From: JAJZQZ01 sp963790415
GTDB lineage: Bacteria > Actinomycetota > Thermoleophilia > RBG-16-64-13
DNA: 64,000 bases
NCBI GenBank assembly: GCA_963790415.1
Contig: CAWBOK010000007.1
Location: 1-64,000 of the forward strand
Reading direction: 5' to 3'
Position 1 is the first letter of the stretch, and every line of letters begins with the position of its first letter. Positions 9,273 to 20,070 of this stretch are shown piece after piece. The notes beneath the pieces were generated by a model. That model did not search any database. It was given only the letters and a program-made list of their open reading frames with translations, and was not told the DNA's origin. The position numbers were made by a program, and so were the translations under genes.

Positions 9273-10058
9273 CTATCCGAACCGGCCGGACACGTAGTCC
9301 TCGGTCCGCTTGTCGGTCGGGTTGGTGAAGATCGTGCTGGTGTCGTCGTACTCCACGAGGATACCCCAGCGGGCCGACGTCTCCTCGTCGACTTCGGTAT
9401 AGAGGAAGGCGGTCTTGTCGGACACCCTGGCCGCCTGCTGCATGTTGTGGGTCACGATCACGATAGCGAACTCCTTCTTCAACTCCTGCATGAGGTCTTC
9501 GATGCGCACGGTGGCGATGGGGTCCAGGGCGGAGGCGGGCTCGTCCATGAGGATGACGTCGGGCTCCACCGCGATGGCCCGCGCGATGCAGAGCCGCTGC
9601 TGCTGTCCCCCGGAGAGAGCAAGAGCGCTCTTCTTAAGCTTGTTCTTCACCTCGTCCCACAACGCCGCGCGCCTGAGCGAGCGCTCCACCAGTTCGTCGA
9701 GATCGCCTTTGAACCGGTTGATGCGCGGCCCGAAGGCCACGTTGTCGTAGATGGACTTGGGGAAGGGATTCGGCCGCTGGAACACCATGCCGATGTGGCG
9801 GCGCACCACCACCGGGTCGACCCCGGGAGCGTAGATGTCGTTGCCGTGGTAGAGCACCTCGCCGGTGACGGCGGCCCCGGGGATCAGGTCGTTCATGCGG
9901 TTGAGGCAGCGGATGAGGGTGCTCTTGCCGCATCCCGAGGGTCCGATGATGGCCGTGATCTGGCGGGGGCCGATCTCCATATCGACCGCCTTGAGGGCCA
10001 GGGCGCCGCCGTAGTGCACGTCCAGGCCCTTGACCGAGAACACGCTTGCGTCGTTCAT
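9273..10058 (-). CDS. pstB: Phosphate ABC transporter ATPase PstB
   Basis: 261 residues, intact. All ABC landmarks are present: Walker A GPSGCGKS with STLIRCLNRMNDL after it, signature LSGGQQQRLCIARA, Walker B VILMDEPASALDP and the switch His in VTHNMQQA. NDLIPG and FQRPNPFPKSIYDNV are typical of PstB. It powers high-affinity phosphate import through PstC/PstA. It follows pstA after a gap of 13 bases and leads directly into phoU. Confidence 0.97.
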   Translation of the reverse strand: MNDASVFSVKGLDVHYGGALALKAVDMEIGPRQITAIIGPSGCGKSTLIRCLNRMNDLIPGAAVTGEVLYHGNDIYAPGVDPVVVRRHIGMVFQRPNPFPKSIYDNVAFGPRINRFKGDLDELVERSLRRAALWDEVKNKLKKSALALSGGQQQRLCIARAIAVEPDVILMDEPASALDPIATVRIEDLMQELKKEFAIVIVTHNMQQAARVSDKTAFLYTEVDEETSARWGILVEYDDTSTIFTNPTDKRTEDYVSGRFG

Positions 10059-10071
10059 GATGATTCGTCGT

Positions 10072-10990
10072 TCACGATGAGATGCGACTCCTAGAAGCGA
10101 TCACTCGAGCGAGGATGGTGAACACCAGGACGATGACGAGCAGTTCCAGCGCACCGGCCCAGGCCCGGGCCTGACCGGCCGCGAAGGGGTTGCGGGCGCC
10201 TGAGAGGATGGCCAGCGGCAGCGCGGAGATGGGCTCGCCCACCAGCGTGGTGACGATCTTGAAGGAACCGAGGGCGGTCAGGATCAGCGGCGCGGTCTCC
10301 CCCGCCGCGCGCGCCACGGCCAGCAGCACTCCGGTGGTGATGCCGGGCAGCGCCGACGGCAGCACCACCTTGGACACCGTCTGCCACTTGGCGGCGCCGA
10401 GGGCATAGCTCGCGTCCTTCAGCTCCGACGGCACGAGGCGGAGCATCTCCTCGGTGGAGCGCACGATGATGGGCAGCATGATGATCGAAAGAGCGAAGGC
10501 GCCCATCAAGGCCCCGAACCCCCACTGCACCACCAGGGCGGTGTAGATGAACAGACCCGACGAACACCGACGGCACGCCGGTCATGACGTCGGTGAAGAA
10601 CCGGATGACACCGGCAAGGGTGTTCTTCTTGCCGTACTCGGCCAGGTAGACGGCCGCCAGGACGCCCAGCGGCACCGAGAAGGCCGTGGCCAGACCGACC
10701 ATGAGAAACGTGCCGATGGCCGAGTTGAGCAGCCCTCCGCCTTCTTTGCGCAGGCTGTACGGCATGGGCTGGGTCAGGAACTCCCAACTGATGGTGGCCA
10801 AGCCCCGGCGGAGCGATGGTGAACAGGATCAGCCCCAGCGGCACCAGCACCATGATGACCGCGGCCATCAGGCCCGCCGTCGCCAGGCGGTCGGTCCACA
10901 CCCGCCGGCGGGCCGGCCGCCGGCCCAGGAACGACTCCGGGGCAGGGGCGACGTTCGGCGCCCGCGGACACGCGAGTCGGCGGCGCTCAC
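10072..10990 (-). CDS. pstA: Phosphate ABC transporter permease PstA, frameshifted
   Basis: The GTG at 10990 overlaps the pstC stop as GTGA, the coupling seen elsewhere in this window. The product begins in one frame (MSAADSRVRGRRT), moves near 10905 to a hydrophobic frame (LATAGLMAAVIMVLVPLGLI), then near 10810 to the main N-terminal half (NSAIGTFLMVGLATAFSVPL, then LAAVYLAEYG) and near 10555 to the C-terminal half. The permease loop is clear: DASYALGAAKWQTVSKVVLP, then ALPGITTGVLLAVARAAGET. Total length is right for PstA. The sequence as given would be truncated; base-level errors are the likeliest cause, because neighbours pstB and phoU are intact. Confidence 0.85.
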
Positions 10991-11961
10991 GAGCGCTCCA
11001 TGCGCAGGACGATCAGGCGAGCTCCCACGTTGACCAGGATGGTGATGCCGAACAGCACCACCCCCACGCCCACCAGGGCGCGGATGTGCGGCTCCGTGGC
11101 TTCCTGGAACTGGTTGGCTATCACCGCGGCCATGGAGTAGCCAGGCTTGGACGATCGAGGCCGAGATCTGCGGCCGGGCGCCGATGAGGAGCGCCACGGC
11201 GATGGTCTCACCGAGCGCGCGGCCCAACCCGAGCATGACCGCTCCCACGATGCCCACCCGGCTGCGAGGCAGCACGACGCCGCGGATCATCTCCCAACGC
11301 GTGGCCCCCAGGGCATATGCAGCGTACTTGTCTTCCGTGGGAACCGTCAGGAGGATCTCTCGGGTGAGCGCCGTGATGATGGGGACGATCATGATGGCGA
11401 GCACCACCCCCGCCCCGAAGTACGAGAGACCCGACGCCGGACCGGCGAAGATGGGCAAGAAACCGAGAAATCGGCGCAGAAACGCCGGCCGCCGGCTGCA
11501 GGAACAGGGGCAGGAACACGAAGACGCCCCACAGGCCATAGATCACGCTGGGCACCGCGGCGAGCAGGTCGACCAGGTAGGTGATCGGGCTCGCGCAGCC
11601 GCCGTGGCGCCGCCTCGGTCACGTACAGGGCCACCCCCAGACTGAGCGGCACCGCGAGGACCACCGCGATCGCCGACGTCACCAGGGTGCCGTAGATGAA
11701 GGCCAGGATGCCGAATCGACCCGCCGAGGGGTCCCAGTTCGTGCTGGTGATGAAGGAGATGCCCTGCGACTTGAAAGCCGGCAGAGCCGTCATGGTCGTG
11801 GTGAGGATCATGAAACCCAGGATCACCAGGACCGTCGACCCGGCGGCGGCTGTGAGCAACGCGAACAGGGGATCGGCCTTGCGGCCGATCCCCTTGCGTC
11901 CCAGCAGAGGTCCGGCGCCGAGCGCCGGACCCCCTGTCATCGTCGTGGACCTATCCGCCAT
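10987..11961 (-). CDS. pstC: Phosphate ABC transporter permease PstC, frameshifted
   Basis: ATG 11961 lies inside the end of pstS (11-base overlap, ATGGCGGATAG). The product starts intact (cytoplasmic head, first membrane helix AGSTVLVILGFMILTTTMT, then SFITSTNWDPSAGRFGILAF), then changes frame near 11600, near 11490 and near 11140. The conserved EAA loop reads KYAAYALGATRWEMIRGVVL followed by GLGRALGETIAVALLIGA. The end is LIVLRMERS at the GTGA overlap. The three shifts cancel, and the span equals a normal PstC length, which argues for sequence errors rather than decay. Confidence 0.85.
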
Positions 11962-13121
11962 GGATCGTGTCGACCTTGGCGAGCGCTCTGGCTCTGAGGT
12001 CGTCGCTCAGCGGCGCGTAATTCAACTCCTGCGCGAGAGAGGTGCCGTCGGTCAACGCCCACTTAAGAAAGGCCTTGAGCGCATCGGCTTTGGCCGGGTC
12101 CTTCATAGTCTCGTAGGCGAGGATCCAGGTAGCTCCCACGATCGGGTAGGCCTCCGCACCCGGCGAGTCACTGAGCGCGAAGCGCAGGTCGGCGGGGATG
12201 TCCACGCCGGTCGCGGCGGCGGCGGTCGATTCCAGGCTGGGCACCACGAAGTTGCCGGCCTTGTTCTTGAGGGTCGCCATCGTGCAGATTGGACTCCAGC
12301 GCGTAGGACAATTCCACGTAGCCGACACTGCCTTTCTGCTGCTGGATCAACGCGGCGACGCCGTTGTTGCCTTGACCACCGACGCCCACCGGCCACTTCA
12401 CGTCCTTGCCCTTGCCCACCTGCGCGGCCCACTCCGGAGAGACTTGCGTCAGGTAGCCGGTGAAGATGTTGGTGGTGCCCGACGAATCCGAGCGGTGCAC
12501 TACTTGGATGGCGCTATCGGGCAGAGTCACACCCGAGTTCAGGGCGGCGATCTTGGGATCGTTCCACTTCGTGACGGTCCCCAAGAAGATGGCGGCCAGC
12601 GTGTCGGAGTCGAGCTTCAACTCTGTGACCCCATCCAGGTTGTACGCGGCGACCACGGCCCCCATCACTGTCGGGATGTGCAGCACCTTGGACCCACTCT
12701 TGGCCTCGGCGGCGGCGATCTCCTCGTCTTTCATGGGAGCGTCGGAGGCGCCGAAGTCCACCGTGCCTGCCGTGAACTGCTGGATGCCCCCACCCGAGCC
12801 GATGCCCTGGTAGTTGATGCTCACACCGGGTTGCACGGAAGCCCCGAACTCGCCCGCCCATTCGACATAGAGCGGCTCGGGGAAGGTGGCCCCGGCGCCG
12901 TTGAGCGCGGCCGCGAGCGCGCCGCCGGTGGTGTCGCTACTGCCCGCGTCGGCGCCCGTCGCGGCGGTGGTGTCGCTGCCGGCGGTCGCGGTGGTAGCCG
13001 TGGTGGCGTCATCGGCAGTCTTGACTCCCCCGCACCCGGCGAGAAGCAGACCGAACAGCGCCACCATCACCGCGATCGTGGCCACCATGGCCGGGGTGCG
13101 CCTGACGTTCACATGCCGCAT
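11951..13121 (-). CDS. pstS: Phosphate-binding lipoprotein PstS, one frameshift
   Basis: The start at ATG 13121 is chosen because GAGGAGG lies just upstream. The signal peptide ends in a lipobox (LLLAGCGG), followed by a Thr/Ala/Asp-rich linker typical of Gram-positive lipoproteins. Phosphate-binding landmarks: LNGAGATFPEPLYVEW, INYQGIGSGGGIQQF, DFGASDAPMKDEE, HRSDSSGTTNIFTGYL and GNNGVAALIQQ. Near 12285 the frame changes and resumes at MATLKNKAGNFVVPSLES, continuing to the C-terminus (WALTDGTSLAQELNYAPL). It binds phosphate outside the membrane for PstCA. First gene of the operon, preceded by a PHO box. Confidence 0.93.
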
Positions 13122-13189
13122 TCTTCCTCCTCGCTCATCTCTCACCTATCCGTGTGCACTGTAGGCTACCGGGGTGCGTCGCCGCCGGT

Positions 13190-13222
13190 GTTACCATTGC
13201 GTGACCGCTACGTTAACGATGC
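13190..13222. promoter_or_regulatory. PHO box: three 11-nt direct repeats between pstS and phoB-like gene
   Basis: GTTACCATTGC, GTGACCGCTAC and GTTAACGATGC follow each other exactly at 13190, 13201 and 13212. Eleven-base head-to-tail units with a GTNACC-type core match known PhoB/PhoP operators. It lies 23 bases before the response-regulator start and 69 bases before pstS, so one site could serve both directions. Confidence 0.7.
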
Positions 13223-13244
13223 GCACCCTGCCGGCGGAGGACCC

Positions 13245-13979
13245 ATGACCGATACACAGCGTGGCGCCGGAGCCGGAGTCCAGGCCACCATCCTCCTGGT
13301 GGAAGACGACGCCACCATCTCGGAGCTCCTCGCCTACAATCTGCGTCGCGCCGGCTACGACGTACTGCAGGAGACCAACGGCCGAGCCGGCCTCCAGGCC
13401 GCGCTCGCCGGCGATATCGGCCTGGTGCTCCTGGACCTGATGCTGCCCGGTCTCGACGGACTGACCGTCAGCCGCGAGATCAAACGCCGCCGCCCCGATC
13501 TGCCCGTGATCATGCTGACCGCCCGCGGCGAGCGCGAGACGATGCTCCAGGGCTTCCAGGCAGGCGCGGACGACTACGTGACCAAACCGTTCGACCTCGA
13601 CGTGCTCCTGGCGCGCATCGAGGCACGCCTGCGCCGCCCGGACCTCCGCGAGGCCGTCGAGCCCACCTCGCCCGCGACGGAGACGCCCGACATCCTCGAC
13701 CGCAACGCGCACACGCTTCGTGGGCGGCGCGGCACCCAGAGACTCAAGCCCAAGGAGTTCGAGCTCCTGGATCTGCTGCTATCCGCGCCGGGACACCTCT
13801 TTCCGCGGGAAGAGATCGTCACCCGCGTGTGGCATCACCGCTACCTGCCCGGCTCTCGCACCCTCGACGTGCATGTCCGCAGAGTGCGCGACAAACTCGA
13901 CACCCTGGAGACCGGCGTGTCCATCCAGACCGTACGGGGAGTGGGCTACCGGCTCGTCCCGTCCGAGGAAGAGGAGTAG
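13245..13979 (+). CDS. phoB: PhoB/PhoP-type response regulator
   Basis: 244 residues from ATG 13245, with GGCGGAGG upstream. Receiver domain at about 15-130: acidic pair in LVEDDATISELL, phospho-acceptor in VLLDLMLPGLDG, conserved Thr/Lys in MLTARGE and TKPFDLDVLLARIEARLR. OmpR-family winged helix at about 145-240: LKPKEFELLDLLL, SRTLDVHVRRVRDKL and QTVRGVGYRL. Phosphorylation by the adjacent kinase should make it bind the PHO box and switch on pstSCAB-phoU and its own gene. Named from context; the OmpR family is broad. Confidence 0.9.
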   Translation: MTDTQRGAGAGVQATILLVEDDATISELLAYNLRRAGYDVLQETNGRAGLQAALAGDIGLVLLDLMLPGLDGLTVSREIKRRRPDLPVIMLTARGERETMLQGFQAGADDYVTKPFDLDVLLARIEARLRRPDLREAVEPTSPATETPDILDRNAHTLRGRRGTQRLKPKEFELLDLLLSAPGHLFPREEIVTRVWHHRYLPGSRTLDVHVRRVRDKLDTLETGVSIQTVRGVGYRLVPSEEEE

Positions 13980-13984
13980 TCGGC

Positions 13985-15855
13985 GTGATGCGCATCAGAT
14001 GGCGCGTACTGGGCTCGTTCCTCGCGATCATGGTCCTGGTGATCCTGGTGCAGGCTCTGGTCTCTGGATACGTGCTTCGGGGGGCCTTCCTGGACAACCT
14101 CGAGACCGACCTCGCCCTCGAAGCACGGGGGTTCGCCGTCGCCCTCCCTTCGGCGGTTCCGCCGACCGCTGCGGGCGCAACCGACACGGCCGCAGGGACG
14201 GCGGCCACCGACCCCGCCGCCCTCGAGGCGTTCGCCCGGCGCATGGGTGCCGCAACCACCATGCGCATCACCGTCGTCGCCCACGACGGCACGGTTCTCG
14301 CCGACTCCGAGGAGGACCCGGCCCTCATGGAGAACCATCGCGGTCGGCCGGAGGTGGCCACCGCTCTGGCCGGGAGCGAGGGCCGCGCCCGCCGGGTCTC
14401 GACCACGCTCAAACAAGAGATGCTCTACGTCGCGGTCCCGATCGCACCGGGGGACCTTCCGTGGTCCGGCGGTGTCGTGCGCGTGGCGGTCCCCGCTTCG
14501 CGCGTGGACCCACTGCTCGGCCACGTGCTGCGACTGCCGCTTCTCGTGGGCCTGCTCCTCCTGGCGCCCATCATCCTCCTGGCCTACCTGGTGTCCCGAT
14601 CGTTCACCCGACCCATCGAGTGCCTGCGCACGATGGCTGTCGGGGTGGCCGACGGTGACCTGTCCCACCGAGTGGGCCTGACGGCGTTCGGACGAGCTGG
14701 GCCAACTGGGACAGGCCCTCAACTACATGGCGGGCGAGTTGGAGAGCCGGGTCTCCCGCCTGGCGGCCGAGGAGGAGCAGTCGGCCGAGATCCTCGCCGC
14801 GATGAGCGACGGGGTCTTGGTGCTCGACATCTCCGGCGTGGTCGTGCGCGTCAACGCGGCGGCGGCGCGCATGCTCGGCACCGCGGCCGACGACATGACC
14901 GGACAGCCGCTGGTGCAGACCGCGCGCTCGTTCCCCGTCCAAGCCATGGCCGAACGTGCCCGCGCCACAGGTTCGGTGGTGACCGAAGAAGTGCGCATGC
15001 CCGACGCGCGGGTGCTGTGGGTGCAGGCGGTGCCGCTTCGTCTTCCGCGCCACGCACCGGGGTGGCCCAGCAGGGGCGGCGACACCACCAACCGGCAGGG
15101 CGAGTACGCTCAGGTGGTGCTGGTGTTCCGCGACGAGACCGCGCGCCGACGCGCGGAAGATGTGCGCCGGGATTTCGTGGCGAACGTCTCCCACGAACTC
15201 AAGACGCCTCTCGCCGGCCTCTCACTGCTTGCAGACACCCTTCAACAGGCGGTGCACGACGACCCCGAGCAGGCTAAGCGGTTCGCCGAGCGAGTGGGCG
15301 GCGAGGTGGGAAGGCTCACCGACCTGGTCACCGATCTGCTGGTGCTCTCCCGGCTCGAGGAGCGGGCGCCGGCGGCGGCCGACGCCCAGATCGAGGATCT
15401 GGCCGAGATCACGGCGACCGTCGTGGAAGGGCTGCGCCTCCAACAGGAGGCCGCGCGGGCGCACCATCGAGATCGACGCATCACCGCCGGTGCGGGTGCA
15501 CGGTGACAGCGTGCAGCTGACCACTCTCGTCCGCAACCTGGTGGAGAACGCCCTGCGCTACAACCGCCCCGGCGGCCACGTGTGGGTCGGGGTGCGGCAT
15601 GAGGGCGGCACGGCCATCCTGGTCGTGCGCGACGACGGACTGGGCATCCCCCGTCAGGAGCAGGCCCGCATCTTCGAACGGTTCTACCGGGTCGACAAAG
15701 CCCGCTCGCGCGAAACGGGCGGCACCGGGCTCGGACTGAGCATCGTGAAGCACGTGGCCGAGATCCACGGCGGCCGCGTGGAAGTGGAGAGCACGGTAGG
15801 AGTGGGCTCGACGTTCACGGTGACCCTACCGGCGGCGGAGGCAGTCCCGGCGCGT
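13985..15855 (+). CDS. phoR: PhoR-like membrane sensor histidine kinase, frameshifted
   Basis: GTG 13985 (or ATG 13988) starts six bases after the regulator stop. Two membrane helices flank an extracytoplasmic domain (about 14070-14500), then HAMP (SRSFTRPIECLRTMAVGVADGD split: TRPIECLRTMAVGVADG), PAS (EILAAMSDGVLVLDISG), HisKA (FVANVSHELKTPLAGL, phospho-His) and HATPase (N-box LVRNLVENALRYN, DDGLGIP, GGTGLGLSIVKH). The frame changes near 14688 and near 15465. The last frame runs past the end of the kinase domain; a TAG one frame over at about 15853 is the probable real stop. It should sense phosphate status through Pst/PhoU and phosphorylate the upstream regulator. Confidence 0.85.
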
Positions 15856-15889
15856 AGGATGCTGGCGGCGCACGAAGAGAGGAGCTGCT

Positions 15890-16666
15890 GTGGGTACGAG
15901 TCTGGAAGAGAAGATCGCCATCGTCACAGGGGCAGGCAGAGGCATCGGGGGCGGCATCGCCCGAGTGCTCGCCGGCGAAGGTGCGCACGTGGTCGTGGTG
16001 GACATCGACGAGAGCTGGGGCGAGAAGACGGTGGCCCGCATCCGGGACGCGGCGGAGAGGCGTGGTTCTTCAAGGCCGACGTGAGCCAGGAGACCGAGAT
16101 GGAGCCATGGCGCAGGCGGCCATCGACGCACGGCCGCATCGACATCCTGTGCCACAACGCCGGGCTTCTCGGTCCATGGTCGGCATCGAGCAGATGACGT
16201 CCGCCGACTGGGACCGCATGCTCGACGTCAACCTGCGCGGCGTCTTCCTGTCGGTGAAGGCCTGTCTGCCGCAGATGCTCGCGCAACGCTACGGCCGCAT
16301 CGTGGTGACCTCGTCGACCACGGGGAACCGGACGCTATCATCGGTCTCACTCACTACGCGGCGGCGAAAGGCGGCATCAACGGGTTCATCCGCAACGTGG
16401 CGCTGGAACTCGCCGACCGAGGCATCACCGTGAACGGGGTCGAGCCCGGCAACATCCTCACCGAAGGAATGATCGAAGTGGCCGGCGAGGAGTACGCCCG
16501 CGAGAACGAAGCGGTCATCCCCATGGGGCACCTCGGGGAGCCCGAGGACATCGGCCACGCCATGGCCTTCCTGGCCTCGGACGGAGCCAAGTTCATCACC
16601 GGTCAGACCATCGTGGTGGATGGCGGTCAGATCCTCGCCGAATCGGCCTTCGGCAAGAGCGGATAG
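15890..16666 (+). CDS. Short-chain dehydrogenase/reductase (FabG-like), frameshifted
   Basis: GTG 15890 is preceded by AGAGGAG. The Rossmann start TGAGRGIGGGIARVLAGEG is intact. After frame changes near 16055, 16115, 16175 and 16335 the rest of the fold is recognisable: LCHNAG, DWDRMLDVNLRGVFLSVKA, the catalytic Ser in RIVVTSSTTG, the YxxxK motif as YAAAKGGINGFIRNVALELA, and IVVDGGQ at the end. SDRs of this type reduce keto groups with NAD(P)H, for example 3-oxoacyl-ACP. The total length (259 codons) is exactly family-typical. It follows the phoR-like gene, probably without functional connection. Confidence 0.8.
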
Positions 16667-16698
16667 ACCGCCCGCCACGCGCCGCCCGGTGCGTCTGC

Positions 16699-16740
16699 CG
16701 CATCGCGCCGCCCAGTGCGTCCCCGGCGGCCAAGGCTTCA
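16699..16740. repeat. Dispersed repeat, copy D (partial core)
   Basis: CGCATCGCGCCGCCCAGTGC followed by GTCC and GGCCAAGGCTTC matches the core of copies A-C but lacks the terminal hairpin arm. A shorter echo (CGCGCCGCCCGGTGCGTC) lies about 25 bases before it. It sits in the gap between two convergent genes, as expected for an intergenic element. Confidence 0.55.
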
Positions 16741-17749
16741 CTGCGAAACGAGTTCCTCCGACGGAGCGGCCGCCGGGAGGGCGGCCACCTCGACGCTCGC
16801 CGCGATCGCCACAGGCCGCCTCCGGATGGGCGCGTGCTTGTCGGTCACGCTCCCGACGGTCACCAGCACCACGGCGCCCAGGATGATGGTGGTCGCCACG
16901 AGCATCCGCAAGAGTGAACGACTCACCGGCTATCAGCCAGCCGAGAAAGACCGCCACCACCGGGTTCACGTACGCGTAGGTGGAGACACGCGACGGCGGA
17001 CAGACCCGCAACAGCCACATGTACGCACTCAGGGCCACCAAGGACCCGACCACCGCCAAGTAGAGCAGCGCCGCGACCGAGACCGCCGATATGGCGGCGC
17101 CCGAGACGTGCCCCCACTCCCCCGTCGCCGACCCCAAGAGCAGCAGCAGCACGGCACCGGACAGCATCTGCATCGCCGTCACCATGAGATGGGGCACCGG
17201 CATCCGCACGGAGCGCGTGTACAGCGACCCGATGGCCCACGACAGCGCGGCGAAGAGCACAGCGGCGGCGCCGATGAGGTCCACGTCCCTGCCCCCGGTC
17301 TGCCAGGGGCCGATCAAGATGACCACACCGACAAAGCCCACCACCAACCCGGTGATCATCTTCCAATCGGGTCGTTGTCCGCCGGGGCGTGCCCAATTGA
17401 GCCCGAGCATCCAGATGGGCATGATCGAGATCAACACGGCGGCCAGACCCGAAGGGATGCGCATCTCGGCCCACGCGACCATCCCCTGACCACCGACCAT
17501 CAGGAAGGCCGAGGCCGCGATCGCCGGCTTCCAATAGGTCGGGCGCGGGATGGAGACCCCTCTGAAACGCGCCCACGCGAACAGCAGCCCTCCGGCGATG
17601 AAGAACCGAGCGGAACTCATCAGGAACGGGGGCAGGGTCTCGACGCCGTACCGGATGGCCAGGTAGGTCGTGCCCCATATGACGTAGATGGCGGCGAAGG
17701 CCAGGGCCACGCGCCACGGAGCGGGTCGGCTAGCCGTCGTCTGAGGCAC
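16738..17749 (-). CDS. EamA/RhaT-family drug/metabolite transporter, one frameshift
   Basis: GTG 17749 with GGAG just upstream is the likely start. Ten hydrophobic segments arranged as two EamA repeats: WRVALAFAAIYVIWGTTYLA at the front, the conserved ISIMPIWMLGLNW, then in the second repeat YLAVVGSLVALSAYMWLL and YAYVNPVVAVFLGWLIAGE. Near 16915 the frame changes and the last helix reads LVATTIILGAVVLVTVGS. The family exports amino acids or metabolites; the substrate here cannot be told. It overlaps the end of the upstream SLH gene by about 20 bases. Confidence 0.85.
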
Positions 17750-19063
17750 CGTTCTCCTGCGCCGGCCGGCTCCGACGGGTCGAGAGTCTTCTCCCGCAGA
17801 CGATCGCGCGTCTGTTCTATGCTCTGGCGGATGTCCGCGGGGTCGATCGAGACGGGAAGGGTGGGCGCTCCGTGCTTCGCTCGGCGGAGGTGACCCGTCA
17901 ACGGCCCCGGATTCCGCCATCAAACGGTCGATCTCTTCCTCTGTTCCCAGGCGATACTCAGCCGTGTACATGCCGAGCGTCGTGAGATCGGGTTCGACCT
18001 CATCGTCGGCAGGCCCGGCGAGGGTCTGGGCCGACTCTTCCACGGCCGTTCCGGCCAGCCGCATCGTCGCCCACAGCATCTCAGCCACCTCGCCCCGAGA
18101 CACGGCGAGTCTGGGATCCCACTCGGGTCCGAACCCCACCAGCCCCCCTAGAAGGCCGTTGTACTCGGCGACTCGAGCGTGGAATCTACGGTGGCCGCTC
18201 GCAACCGTGCATGCGTAGCCGCGAGGTGGCCGCACCAGGACGCCGGGACGATAGCGCTCCAGAGCCCCGACGATCATCGAGACGGCCTGGGCTCGAGCAA
18301 TGGCGGCCACCTGGGTGTCGAGGCCGGTCCCGATCACGTGGGAGGACTCGAAAGACCCCCTTCGATCGCTCCTGGGCCGCGAGGTCGGCGAGAAGCACCG
18401 GCACCGCACCCGATCCTTCGCTGCCCAGGGAGTCGCGGACCATCTCGGCAAGCTGGACCCGGGTCACCGGCTCGTCAGGCGCGAACTCCCACCACTCCCC
18501 GTAGCCGCCCATGACCTCGGCGCCCGCTATCGCGACAATGGCCTCTCGGTAGGGGTGTCCGACCGGCACGTCCACGAATTCCGCCCGCCTCCCGCGTACT
18601 ACGTCCGCCGGCCGAGTGCCGCTCGGGGCGTCGATGCTGAGCCGATAGGATTGCGGGCGTTCACTCTTCGGCGGGTCCAACCCAACCTCCACCGAATACA
18701 TGCCGTCGACCGCGCCCGACAACGAAGAGCTCGACAACCCCACCGTCGTCGCTGGAGGCCTGAGCCAGTACTTCTTGTCCCGTTTCGCACCCGAACACCC
18801 GCACCCTCAGCCTTGGCTCGGGCAGCAGGTTCTCCGCGCGCACGCTGATGAGATTCCCCGTCTCCACGTAGAACTGGAACCGGTCGGCCTCACGGCGAGG
18901 ATACACGCGAAGGTCATACTCGTCCCACGACGCGCTGCTACGCCACGGTACGGCCACCATGGTAGCGGTCTCCCGCTGCCCGTTCGCAGCAGCGGTCCCA
19001 GGCGCTGCCCTCGCCGTTGTGGTCTCGGCGACGCCCGAAGATCCGCCCCAGCCGCTTCAACAT
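17730..19063 (-). CDS. SLH-domain protein, frameshifted
   Basis: The proposed start is ATG 19063 (MLKRLGRIFGRRR). The product continues in other frames: a beta-rich domain (YDLRVYPRREADRFQFYVET, then VRAENLLPEPRLRVRVFG, about 18660-18960), a second beta domain (MYSVEVGLDPPKSERPQSYR) and then SLH repeats (FVDVPVGHPYREAIVAIAG, WWEFAPDEPVTRVQLAEMV, AVSRGEVAEMLWATMRLAG). The tail contains a helical DPADIRQSIEQTRDRLREKT. At least four frame changes are needed, and the end at about 17730 is inferred from the frame that gives a natural stop just inside the next gene. No signal peptide is evident at the N-terminus, perhaps because of the errors. Confidence 0.6.
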
Positions 19064-19080
19064 CGCACCGCGTCCGCCGC

Positions 19081-20067
19081 CTACATCGCGGCTTTGCGTC
19101 GGCGGATCTCCTCCGTGAGCGGAGGCAGGATCTGGTGGAGATCTCCGACAAGGCCGAAGGTGGCGAAGTTGAAGATGGGGGCCTCTGGGTCCTTGTTGAT
19201 GGCCACGATGATGCCGGAGGTCTGCATCCCGGCCTTGTGCTGGATGGACCCCGAAAGACCGACAGCGATGTAGAGCGCGGGTGAGACGGTCTTGCCCGTC
19301 TGCCCCACCTGGTACGTCGATGGCTTCCAACCGGCGTCCACCACGGCGCGACTGGCGCCGACCGCGGCGCCCAGGACGGCGGCCAACTCCTCGATCACGG
19401 CGAAGTTCTCCGGGCTACCCACACCCCGGCCACCAGTGACGATCACTGCCGCTTCTTCAAGGCTCAGGATCCCGGCCCGCTCGCTGACCACATCCACCAC
19501 CCGGGCGAGCACACCGCTCGGCGTGAAGTCGACTGTCAGCGGAACGACGGCGGCCTCTCCCCCCGTCTCGACGCGGGCGAAGGAGTTGGGGCGAACGGTA
19601 AAGATCTGCGGATCGCCCGGGCACTCCTTCTCGGCCAGCACCGAACCCCCGAAGCAGGGGTGGGTGGCGCGCAGGCGCGCGTCGCCGGGCTGAAGCACGG
19701 TCACGTCGATCACCACACCCACGCCCAGGCGGGCGGCACAGCGCGTGGCTATCTCGCGCCCATCGGCGCTGTTGGACAACAACACCACCGTGGGGTCGGC
19801 GGCCCCGATGCAGGCCATCGCCGCGTCGGCGTACGGCCCCGAGCGGAAGACGGCCAACTCTGCGTCGTCAACCACATATACAGTGGAAGCCCCATAGTTG
19901 CCCGCAGTCGTGGCGAACATGGCCACGCCTTCACCAAGCAGCCCCACCGACACCTCGCCTCCGACCGCCGCCACCAACCTGGCGGCCTCGGAGATACTCT
20001 CGAGAGTTGCGCCGGTCAGTTTCCCACCCCTGACCTCGCCGATGATCAAGATCCCGCTACGTGACAT
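19081..20067 (-). CDS. etfA: Electron transfer flavoprotein alpha subunit
   Basis: 328 residues, intact. The N-terminal half has the ETF fold (LIIGEVRGGKLTGATLESIS). The C-terminal FAD-binding half is highly typical: VTGGRGVGSPENF, VDAGWKPSTYQVGQTGKTVS, ALYIAVGLSGSIQHKAGMQT and IVAINKDPEAPIFNFATFGL. ETF takes electrons from acyl-CoA dehydrogenases and passes them to a quinone reductase or other acceptor. Last gene of a leftward operon, 3 bases after etfB. Whether this ETF bifurcates electrons cannot be decided from sequence reading alone. Confidence 0.95.
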   Translation of the reverse strand: MSRSGILIIGEVRGGKLTGATLESISEAARLVAAVGGEVSVGLLGEGVAMFATTAGNYGASTVYVVDDAELAVFRSGPYADAAMACIGAADPTVVLLSNSADGREIATRCAARLGVGVVIDVTVLQPGDARLRATHPCFGGSVLAEKECPGDPQIFTVRPNSFARVETGGEAAVVPLTVDFTPSGVLARVVDVVSERAGILSLEEAAVIVTGGRGVGSPENFAVIEELAAVLGAAVGASRAVVDAGWKPSTYQVGQTGKTVSPALYIAVGLSGSIQHKAGMQTSGIIVAINKDPEAPIFNFATFGLVGDLHQILPPLTEEIRRRKAAM

Positions 20068-20070
20068 GAC

